Assembly (NCBI GenBank): GCA_017893485.1
Contig: CM030363.1
Coordinates: forward strand, 169,991,456 to 170,055,455
Direction: 5' to 3'
Source: Hemerocallis citrina
Lineage: Eukaryota; Streptophyta; Magnoliopsida; Asparagales; Asphodelaceae
DNA: 64,000 nucleotides
The notes beneath the pieces were generated by a model, which was not told the DNA's origin, ran no database searches, and was given only the letters and a program-made list of their open reading frames with translations. The position numbers and the translations under genes were made by a program. Below, piece after piece: positions 56,197 to 64,000 of this stretch (positions are counted from its first letter, which is position 1; every line of letters starts with the position of its first letter).

Positions 56197-59177
56197 TATT
56201 AGGTTTCAATGGCAAACACAGATTGAATACACAGCGGAAAAATTACAAAATACTGAAACCTACCATTGGATCCATGCGAAAACCATAAAACGTGTTTAGG
56301 AGTAATACCTTAAGGATGGATCTGTTGTCTCCAAGATATGTCAATCACAGCACTGCATTGTTGCGGTGCCTCTATGGTATCCACACGAACGGATCAAAAC
56401 TAAGCTTTCCTCATGCCGCGGTGCTAGCTACGGGATGGGACTGTTCCTCACAATTTCTCTCTCACAATTTCTGTGACAGCTAGGGTTTTCTCATGTCTTT
56501 TCCACAGATATGTATCATATATATAGCTATAGTAAATCAACCCTAAGAGAGTAACGAGCTTGTTGGGCTCATAATCTGACCTGGGTCAGATTCGTGTGGG
56601 GGCCTCTAAACTTAGTCAGCCCATTTAATCTAATTAAACTTCCAACCAATGTCAGGAGTCCAAGTCTTTCTTGGATTCCCAATTAAATTTATCTTATAAA
56701 TTTAAATCCCAATTTCGATCCATTCTAAGTGTGTGACCCTGTAGGTTATCATTACGTTGATAGTGATACTAAAATCATATTCTAGTATTACAAACGGTGA
56801 GCAGTATCTAATAATACATCACTGCTACTCAAGTAGTGGGAATGTCAGTGACTTGACATAACCTATCCGTGACCAATGTTACCATGTAGTCTAGTTCCTT
56901 TGTCCAAATATCTTAATTGACCACAAGGCATAGAGCGTGTCACCCTTGTATAGTTCAATCTTTAGTTGTTTGATCTTCGAGTAGACTTACTAATACAAAT
57001 GAGCTCAATATCTCATATTGACTCATTTGAGCATGGCCATGCATTTTGTAGTCTTACTCAATCAAGGGGCCTATAGATATTGCTCCTGTTATGTAAGAGG
57101 GACAAATCTTATCTAAGTCACTCACATCCATCCGTATGATTTGTAGTATATCCAATAGTCGACTTTACAATCACCTTATTACAAGCAATGTTTGACGACA
57201 TTAAAACATATAACTTCTCATGCAGGGAACCGTAGTGACTTCAAGTCAAAGAACTACATACACTATGGTCACTGTGAGAACTGCTCATGACACTCACGTA
57301 ACAATCCATGCAGCGTTCTCATGGTGGGTCAGTCCAGTACATTATTTTTCTAATATGTACCCATGTGAAGACTTGATATCTCATATCCATGGCCCGTGAG
57401 ATATGCTCATCAGTCTATGTGTTGGGTTTCGGGGCACAAATGCAGCAAAAAGAAATGAAAACAGATCCGAAACCCTAACCCTAGGATCCGTGTACAAGAC
57501 ATGGCTGATAATGGAGAAACAAAATTTTACCTTTCGGAGCTTTACGAAGGCTGAAAGATGGAGGTTACAATCACCACGCAACCCTTGTAGCTAGATCCGC
57601 ATCTCTAAAGCAGTCCACACGAACGTCCGATCGTCCAACGATCAAGGGAGCCGGTACTAGCCGATGATGCTTGCCTCTCTCTCTCTCTCTCTTGCCTCTC
57701 AACAGTTGAGCGGCTAGGGTTTTCTGTGGAAAACGAATTTGTCAAAGATAATCCTAAACCAATACATCTCTATGTATTTATAGAGAGAGAGTGAGGTGGG
57801 CTTAACCGTAATCAGTTTGGCTTCTGATAAGACCAATCTGATTTGGTTTTATCATTTAAATTCGAATTATCCTTTAATTAATTAAGTCCAACTCAATTAA
57901 TTAAATAACTAATTTCGAATCATTTAAATTCCGAATTTAAATTAATACTCCTTTTAAACGTTCTAAGTGTGTGACCCTTTAGGTTATTATTACGTTGGCA
58001 ATAATTTTATTATCTAATAATAAAATTATAAACAATGAGCGGCATCTAGTAATACATCATTGCTACCCAAGTAATAATAATAATTGGTGATTCAATTAAA
58101 CCTTTCGTGACTAATGTCTCCATGTAATATAATCCTTTTAACCTTGATATTATAGATTAAACTAGAGACATGGTACGTGTCATCCTCTTAATAATTTAAT
58201 CTTTATTTTCTTGATCGATGAGTAGACTATTCAAACAAATCAATATTTGAGCATGGCCATGCATTTCATAGTCTCACTCAAACAAGAGGCCGATAATATC
58301 GCTCCTAAAATTAGGAGGGTTAAATTCCTTCTAGATCATTCACATTTCTCACACGATTCATAATGAACCCAATACTATCTTTATCATTACCCGATTAAAG
58401 ATAACTTTTGATAGAATCAAAGTACATTAATTCTCGTGTAGAAATATAATGATTTCAGGTCAGAGGACCATTACACCATTATCACAGTGAGATTACTTAT
58501 GACACTTATTTATTCATTCCATGTTGAATCTCACAGTGGGTCTGTCCAGTACAATGTACTCTTATATTTACCTATGTATTGATTTTAGTATCTCTATACT
58601 AATGACCCATGAGAGGTGGTCATCAATCAATCAACATACTAGTCTCAATGTATTATTACTGTCCTAATAATAATAATACTCGACTAGGGACATTTAAGAT
58701 TATTATACTATATATAATCTCATGTTCATATAGTTCGTATTAATAATCTAAGGACATTTATCATGCTAATATTTATAACGCAGTAAATACGAAGCATAAT
58801 AAATTATTAATATAATCAAAAAGAACATAATGTCAATAATACTGATTACATAATATCATTGTATTGCCTCTAGGGCACCTACACTAACACTATGCACATA
58901 CTAGTCTCTATGCATTATTGTTGTCCGAATTCCTAATAATACTTGACTAGGGACATTTAAGAATAGTGTTCTGATTACAACCAATAGGATCTCACAATCA
59001 AGTCATGGACTTGATATCCCATGACATTGAACTTACTATTTTGAGGACTTTATTATGTTTATTTAATTCACAATAAATAACACAATAAATAAAATGTCTA
59101 AATATGAAATAAATGTCATGATGTAATGTAAACTAGTAATGTCAATACATAACTGATCTCTAGGGCATACACCAACA
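56197..59177 (-). repeat. Copia 5' LTR, interrupted by a solo LTR
   Basis: Matches 6699-8200 on both sides of an insertion at 57420-58889. Without it the LTR is about 1.5 kb. Its primer-side end reads TATTAGG instead of TGTTAGG, one mutation. It ends ATACACCAACA. Confidence 0.95.
57420..58889 (-). mobile_element. Solo LTR of another copia-like family
   Basis: 1470 bases; plus-strand TGTTGGGTTTCGGGG to CACCTACACTAACA. The exact duplication CTATG lies at 57415-57419 and 58890-58894. The minus-strand start TGTTAGTGTAGGTGCCCTAG and the shared middle words (GAGCATGGCCATGCAT, GACTAGGGACATTTAAGA) show a distant relation to the LTR it sits in, so it is probably a copia LTR of the same clade. No internal domain is present. 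Confidence 0.92.
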
Positions 59178-61482
59178 CCTTTGTGAAGAAAAGAAGGTGT
59201 CTTTGAGACTTAAGTATTTTCGGGCGAGCCTTGGACTCCATACGGCCAGGGCGTATGCGGGGCATTGTTACTTTTCCCCTCGACCTGGGAGGCGAGTGTT
59301 CCATGGACCTTCGGACTCGATCAAAGAGTGGAAGAAAATTACTTCGTGATCCAAAGCCTCGACCTATGGGACATTCCTATGAGATGGTCCTTTTTTATAC
59401 CTAAGCAAAAGACTCCGAGGTCACGGGACTTTACAGAGAAGGAAAAGGACGAAATGGATCAGATCTTTGTTGGAGGGAGTGTGAGCTAGCCGAAGGTGGC
59501 AGTGAGGCACATGGTGAGGATTGGACTGAGCACTGCCAAGCCTTGTATGTTTTTTTGTTTCTTTTTCACATCAATTTTTTTTCCTTCGTCCTTACAACTC
59601 TTTTTTTTAATTCTGCAGCGAAGATCGCTAACAAGGAAATCAAGGCTAGGAGGGTTGTCTTGGCCAAGAAGAAGGCTGTTGAGTAGTTGAAGGGTAAGAA
59701 GAAGGCCACAACCCTTGCTTCCGAGCAGACTTCCGAGGGGAAGTCTAAGAAGTCGAAGGCGCTGATGATTGTTGGCACTCCCAGCTTGACCAAGGGGACA
59801 CTGAGCTCGGATAACCTCAAGATTTCCAAGTACACGAAGGCTAGGCTCCCTCCTTTCCATCCCAAGGCCAAGGAGATTGTTGGGGAGGAGGGGATGGAAC
59901 CCTGGAGGCCCGAACGGGCTGTGAAAGTGGAAAACTCCATCATGGAGGGTCCAGTTGCAATGGAGATTATGAACAACCTTGCGATGCCCTACAACAGGCA
60001 GTGTTTCACGACCGAGACGTTCAACTAGAGCTACATGAAGTGGACTCAGGCCGACATGGTGGTAAGTGTTAATCCCGAGCTTGTTCCTGCTTTTCAATTA
60101 GTTCGGAGTGTTTTTCTCTATGTTTTTGCTCTTCTGTTCGTAGGCGACTCTACAGGGAGCAGAGATGAGGAGGTAGTACAACTGCGACCTCAAGCTCGCC
60201 AACCAAAGGGTGTTGAGGGTCAAGAGGGAGCTCAAAGACCTGAAGCTATAGTTCGACTAATTGGAGGGGTGCAAGTCGGCACTCAAGGCTGAGTTGGCCA
60301 CCACGGTCGACGAACGTGCAAAGTTGGAAAAGGAGAAGACTCTCCTGGAGGAGAGTAAGAAAACACTTATGGCTACTAAGGAGGGAGCCATCGATAGGGT
60401 GATCTTCGCTCAGGACGAAGGGTATGACCGGGCCCTTGGGCACGTCCTCCAGAGGTACCCATACCTCGACCTCGAGGGCTTCAGCTATTCCATGAAGTTC
60501 AGCAAGGCTTCTCCGACACCAAGGGGGATTCCCTCGGTGGGGGGGGAGGGGGGAGGGGGCGAGAAGGAAACCCGCTCACCTGGGGCAGAGGTCGAATTTC
60601 GGGAGGTCTATGTTGAGGTCATCCCAACCGAGACCGAAGAGGTGACTCCCTCTCCTAAGCAGTCGGAAGTTATCTCCCCTTCTTTTTCTTTTTTGTTTTG
60701 TTTTTTTGTACTCTACAATCGCGGATTGGCCACCTCTTTATTGTACGAACTTTGAAGAGTTTGAATGAAAATGATTTCTTGGGCCGAACTTCTCAACTTG
60801 AGATTTTTATGTGGTATTTCGTAGCCTTTGAATTTAGCCAAATATTCAGTGCTCGACGTAATATAAGATTTTCCTTTCTTGCTAGATAACCGACCATGCT
60901 TTGGTCGACCCCCGCGATGTCAAGCTCAAATGCTTTAGGGATAGAATGTGCACCATGGAGTTGAGCTTGGCTCACCACCAGTAAGGAGGCAAAGGATTGG
61001 GAGTTGGCATTTTCGTACTACCTCAAAAAGGTCGCATGAAGTGAGTTTGGAACTTGCTCATCTAAAAAAGGCAATGGTCGACAGGGATTTGGACTGTGCC
61101 AAGGCTCAAATATCTACCCCTAGCGGTTCATCCCAACTTCCGTCCTCGGAGGGTGCCATGCATTCAGCCGACTCTTTTCTTTGAGAGATGTTGATGGAGA
61201 AAGAACAGGAGATATACCAGTTAAAGGTGGCATTCAGAGTAGCGGGGTCTCAAGCGAACTCTCTTCACAGTGGTTGGACATTTGTCAGAGGTCCTTCTCT
61301 GATTCTTAGTTTAGATTCAAAGAACCTCAGGGATGCTCAGAGTTCGGTGGCGGAGCTATCCAACTTGGCCAGCCCTAGGGAGGAACCCAATCAACCCATC
61401 CAGGTGCAGACCCAATCTGTTAGACTCGAACTGGTTTGTGCTGGCCCCGGGGTGCCCCCCGCCGAGGAATTGGCTCCATAGG
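59178..61482 (+). pseudogene. Outer antisense ORF, second half (Transposase_28-like, coiled coil)
   Basis: Continues 6698 in frame: CEEKKVSLRLKYFRASLGL, CYFSPRPGRRVFHGPSDSIK and EWKK. After a one-base shift near 59335 it reads NYFVIQSLDLWDIPMRWSFF. The SIKEWKK motif matches SIKHWKE of the inner copy. A likely intron (59545-59618, GTATGT to TTCTGCAG) precedes a lysine-rich linker, and a second intron (60062-60143) precedes a coiled-coil part with ERAKLEKEKTLLEESKKTL. The run then becomes glycine- and glutamate-rich. A last block (60895-61482) has MLMEKEQEIYQLKVAF. Many stops make it a pseudogene. Confidence 0.7.
60062..60143 (+). other. Predicted intron in outer antisense gene (82 bp)
   Basis: GTAAGTG donor after GACATGGTG and a TTCTGTTCGTAG acceptor before GCGACTCTA. 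Its place, directly before an A-T dipeptide that opens the coiled coil, equals that of the 78-bp intron at 14570 in the inner gene. Confidence 0.7.
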
Positions 61483-62152
61483 CGACCATCATGGCTTGTT
61501 GTATCTTGTTGTAATTGTTCGTCCTTATCGATTGTACTAGTATGTACCAATCCCTTGGTTGAATGAATGGATAATAGTTTATTAATAAAGAAAATTTATT
61601 TGAATCTCTTTTGAGCTTTGCCTTGAGGAAGTGGAATGGTTGATTCTCTGGGAGTTCACGCTAGGTTTGCTGAAGTCGAAGCATCTCACCTTGGGAGTTG
61701 AAATGTTTCTATCTTGAAAGTTGAAACGTTTCATCTTGGAAGTTGACACGTTTGCCTTAGAACTTATAGTGACATCGTCTAGTAGCCGTTAGATGGAGGT
61801 GGATGGTTCAGATCTTCCCATGTCAGCATTTCAGGGATCGAGGACTTCTCCCTAAAGAGCATATATAATCCCTAATCTCATTCAGTCTTTTAGAGCGTGT
61901 CAGTGTTCATGTGGTTCTTCTACTACCCGTTGATAATTAGGGGTAGAGGCGAAGCATGGCTGCTCTACCTCGGACTATCAGTGGGTGAAAGAATGATCGC
62001 TTCTTTCTACTCCCTTTGTTTTTCATCAGGGGCAACTATCAGCGTGACAGAACAATCGGCTTGAAGGATTGTATTAGTAGTAGATTAGGTTTTGAATGGT
62101 TAGTCCCATTCGCACAGTTAGCAATGGGTTTCTCAATCCATTGTTTCTTGTT
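61483..62152. other. 3' end of outer antisense gene and spacer
   Basis: AATAAAG near 61585 could be a poly(A) signal. Three imperfect copies of a word like CTTGGGAGTTGAAATGTTT lie at 61691-61750. No coding sequence is recognised. Confidence 0.5.
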
Positions 62153-62326
62153 GTGGTTCAATGTCCATGTTGAGGGAAAAGGCCTTGCTAAGAAGGATAC
62201 TTCTTCGCGTGTGGCTCAAATTCCACACTAAGGGATAATGCTAAGTAGAGGTGTGAATATTTCACGAGTGGCTCGAAGTCCATGTCGAGGGACGAGGCCA
62301 AGCAAAGTTGTGAACATTTCGCAAGC
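62153..62326. repeat. Degenerate tandem repeat, three units of about 58 bp
   Basis: Units start at 62153, 62211 and 62268, each opening GTGGTTCAA or GTGGCTC and carrying a GTCCATGT..GAGGGA block, then a GCGTG/ACGAGT-like end. Same place relative to the antisense gene and pol as the 116-bp array in the inner element. Confidence 0.75.
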
Positions 62327-62512
62327 GACCAAATTTGACAAAGTTTGAAAACTTGTTGAATTGAAATAAAATTTTATTCATTGGCTACCAATAAGCTAAC
62401 ACTTATTACATTCACTAGCTTTTTAAGGCCTTATTACAAGCATAGAACGTTAAGAGCTTTCATGAAACTTCATTAAGTGCTCTGCATTCTAAGTTCTCTT
62501 AACCACTCCCCC

Positions 62513-62515
<3 letters not shown>

Positions 62516-62554
<39 letters not shown>
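62516..62554. repeat. Poly(C) tract
   Basis: About 39 consecutive C, preceded by CCCCCCTG. It lies just beyond the pol C-terminus of the outer element. Its exact length in the genome may be affected by sequencing. Confidence 0.85.
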
Positions 62555-62556
<2 letters not shown>

Positions 62557-62559
62557 GTC

Positions 62560-62764
62560 TTCAAGTCAGTAAGTCCCAGGGCAAATGACTTTGGAGACCC
62601 TGTATAGGCCTTCCCACTTGGGAGCTAGTTTTCCCTTCTTGCTTGGCTTAGATATTTTAAGTATTCTTAGTACCAGGTCGCCTTCATTGATGTTAGCCGG
62701 CCAAACCTTCTTTTTATCGAACTGCTCTACTCTCTGCTTGTAGATGTTTCTCCTGATGGCCGAC
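62560..62764 (-). pseudogene. Integrase C-terminus of the outer Tat-like element
   Basis: The minus-strand reading gives KVWPANINEGDLVLRILKIS, KKGKLAPKWEGLYRVSKVI and CPGTY. It aligns directly with the inner element (KEGDLVLRKLAISFPSQKSK, LAPNWEGPYKI, RPGTYRLED). It is cut on the plus-strand right at 62764 by the next element, so the rest of pol is outside the window or lost. Confidence 0.85.
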
Positions 62765-62943
62765 TGTAATACCTCCGGATATACATAGTCCCATATTGGT
62801 TGGAAAGTGGGGTATGAGTGATTATATATTAGATTGCCAATGATCTAAGAGCACCTATTAAACTATAGCACTTTTAGTGAGGTTGTGCCTTGTGGTGGGG
62901 TTGTGGTTAGATTATGTAGGGCGTGCCTACGCGTGTAGGCGTG
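62765..62943. mobile_element. Fragment of an LTR-like element
   Basis: Starts TGTAATACCTCC exactly where the pol homology stops, and contains AGTCCCATATTGGTTGG, a word typical of some plant LTRs. It is interrupted at 62944 by the TRIM-like element. The other end is not in the window, so identity is a guess. Confidence 0.4.
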
Positions 62944-63477
62944 TGTAATGCCCCGCCCCAATACTTAGACCATTCTTATATATTTATTTATTATTTATAG
63001 TACAATTGTCCACCAAAGGCTGCCTCTCAAAAGGTGGTTAACCAATTAGGTGACTCTTGATCATGGGCAATTATATTTATTATTACTTAATTTTGCAATA
63101 CTCCCGATATGGGATCAATTCTAAACACATTCCGCCTCTTTCTCTCTCCGTGCGTCACGTGGCCCCCTTATCCGAGTGCCACGCCACCCGCACACAAAGA
63201 ACTCAGAGCGTTGTGCCTTTTCCCCTGTGCTTGGGCCCCACTCGCTGGCGCCTCCATGTCAACAGCAACAGCAGACTGCTGCCTTTTTCCGTGGGCCCTC
63301 ACACAGCCCTCAATCCATACAACCCCCCTATAAAGTTTTTGTAGGGAAGCCCCTCTTTTATATTATATATATATTATATCTCTTTGAATTTACGGGGTGT
63401 TACATACACCCCCCTTTAGAAATTAGTGTCCTCGCTGAGCACGGGGCATGCACAACCTAGTGCAGGATCTCCTTTCT

Positions 63478-63655
63478 AGCCGATGTGGAGTGGAAGTACC
63501 CTGATTCAGCTAATTCCGGGCCAGCACAATGACCACAGCTCCCTCTCAGGCGTACATCTCGCATATGCGGATGGGGTACCCTATTTCAGCTAATTCCAGG
63601 CCAACTCACTGACCACATACCCCTCTCAAGCATACACCGTACCCACTCTTTTCCC
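63478..63655. repeat. Two-unit direct repeat in the TRIM internal region
   Basis: GTACCCTGATTCAGCTAATT (from 63496) recurs as GTACCCTATTTCAGCTAATT (from 63575), each followed by CCAGGCCA-like and CTGACCACA-like words and CCCTCTCA. The period is about 79 bases. Confidence 0.8.
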
Positions 63656-63674
63656 ACACTCGGTGTCAAAATTC

Positions 63675-63687
63675 GGCTCTGAAACCA
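63675..63687 (-). other. TRIM-like primer binding site
   Basis: Minus-strand TGGTTTCAGAGCC, one base from the initiator-tRNA form TGGTATCAGAGCC. Confidence 0.75.
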
Positions 63688-63791
63688 TTTGTAACACCCT
63701 GGCCTGAAACAATGATTTTTCTAACAAATTCTCACCACAGGCATGCCTCATAAAATGTGCTATAGCTGGTTGGTGACGTATAATCCCAGGC

Positions 63792-63795
<4 letters not shown>

Positions 63796-63861
<66 letters not shown>
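63796..63861. repeat. (TA)n microsatellite
   Basis: About 65 bases of TA with one TGTA interruption, inside the right repeat of the TRIM-like element. Confidence 0.95.
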
Positions 63862-63876
63862 GGGTAAAAGGGATAC

Positions 63877-63970
63877 GAGCAAGTGATGAGGTGGCATCCA
63901 TGTGATTGGGAAATCCTAAAAGTAGTTAGATACTCAATGTATCACATGCATGCCACCTCATCACTTTCTC
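63877..63970. repeat. Inverted repeat, 30-bp arms
   Basis: Arms 63877-63906 and 63941-63970 are complementary at 28 of 30 positions, with a 34-base spacer. It lies next to the TA run, so it may be a small MITE or a fold of the LTR. Confidence 0.85.
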
Positions 63971-64000
63971 ATTTACTAAATGAGCAAGTTGCTCATAAAC

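Larger units (their letters stand above)
6699..59177 (-). mobile_element. Copia-type LTR retrotransposon, host of nested insertions
   Basis: A complete element read on the minus strand: 5' LTR 56197-59177, primer site 56186-56195, gag and protease 53640-54658, integrase, reverse transcriptase and RNase H down to 8250, polypurine tract, 3' LTR 6699-8200. It is flanked by the exact duplication CCTTT (6694-6698 and 59178-59182). The order gag-PR-INT-RT-RH defines copia; the gag style suggests the Angela/Tork group, which I hold loosely. A Tat-like element sits in its integrase N-terminal region and a solo LTR in its 5' LTR. Many stops and frameshifts show that it is dead. The two LTRs differ at many positions, so it is one of the older insertions here. 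Confidence 0.95.
2929..62764 (-). mobile_element. Outer Tat-like gypsy element, decayed, host of the whole nest
   Basis: Three remnants of one element survive outside the insertions. They are an antisense gene in two halves (2929-2994 plus 6200-6698, then 59178-61482, plus strand) and the integrase C-terminus on the minus strand (about 62560-62764). The order, antisense gene then tandem repeats then convergent pol end, is the same as in the inner Tat-like element at 10805-53274. No LTR of this outer element is recognisable in the window. It is cut on the right by a sequence starting TGTAATACCTCC at 62765. Left and right limits given here are only the limits of what I can recognise. Confidence 0.6.
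62944..64000 (-). mobile_element. TRIM-like miniature LTR element, right end outside window
   Basis: Minus orientation. Left repeat 62944-63404 (TGTAATGCCCCG to GGGGTGTTACA); then a polypurine tract (minus GGGGGGTGTA before the LTR); an internal region of only about 285 bases without coding potential; a primer site (minus TGGTTTCAGAGCC at 63675-63687); then a second repeat starting TGTAACACCCTGG at 63690. The two repeats share CACCA.AGGC, GCCTC, AAAA.GTG and GGCAATTATA in order, but are quite diverged. Too small for any protein, as in terminal-repeat retrotransposons in miniature. Confidence 0.65.

Noticed and set aside
59486..60097. Minus-strand open frame of 203 codons
   Set aside because: Antisense shadow of the outer antisense gene, spanning its intron; no recognisable domain.
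62944..63404. Interpretation as a third Tekay-type LTR because of the TGTAATGCCCCG start
   Set aside because: Only 461 bases, a polypurine tract and primer site place it in a miniature element on the minus strand.

Overview
This is plant nuclear DNA made entirely of transposable elements; I find no cellular gene, tRNA or rRNA in it. The evidence is the classical plant LTR-retrotransposon repertoire: copia, Tat-type, Tekay/Del-type and Athila-type gypsy elements, with tRNA-type primer sites, polypurine tracts and 5-bp target duplications. There is also a PIF/Harbinger-like element carrying a plant mobile domain, and a TRIM-like element at the right edge. The host species cannot be named from this sequence.

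The window is a nest of insertions six levels deep, and almost every junction can be read to the base. The outermost element is a decayed Tat-like gypsy element (about 2929 to 62764). It was hit by a copia element on the minus strand (6699-59177, duplication CCTTT). The copia was hit by a second Tat-like element on the minus strand (10805-53274, CCATC). That second Tat element holds two further insertions in its pol gene: a plus-strand Tekay-like chromovirus (19188-42351, GTTTG) and a plus-strand, gag-only Athila-like element (43143-49746, TTAAC/TTTAC). The Tekay gag was split by a minus-strand, nearly intact Athila-like element (22929-35365, GTTGG). The Athila integrase was split by a 2.5 kb Harbinger-like element (26017-28535, TAA).

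Solo LTRs decorate the structure: 2995-6199 (duplication CTCAC) in the outer Tat element, with an inverted relative at 1-2928, and 57420-58889 (CTATG) inside the copia 5' LTR. By eye, the LTR pairs diverge more in outer elements than in inner ones, which agrees with the nesting order.

Both Tat-like elements carry a convergent antisense gene between pol and the 3' LTR. It encodes a protein like the putative gypsy-type domain often labelled Transposase_28, followed by coiled coil, and it has a spliceosomal-type intron at an equivalent place in both. Tandem repeats fill the space between this antisense gene and the end of pol (116 bp x 6 in the inner element, about 58 bp x 3 in the outer).

The most unusual signal is a palindrome, CAGTCGACTG, and its variants, in pairs about 20-21 bp apart. 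It occurs in the LTRs of both the Tekay and the Athila element, and three more times inside the Athila gag and pol reading frames, once as four copies in a 21-bp period. Other notable signals are seven similar hairpins near the two ends of the Harbinger-like element, and a duplicated non-coding block shared by the autonomous and the gag-only Athila elements although their LTRs differ.
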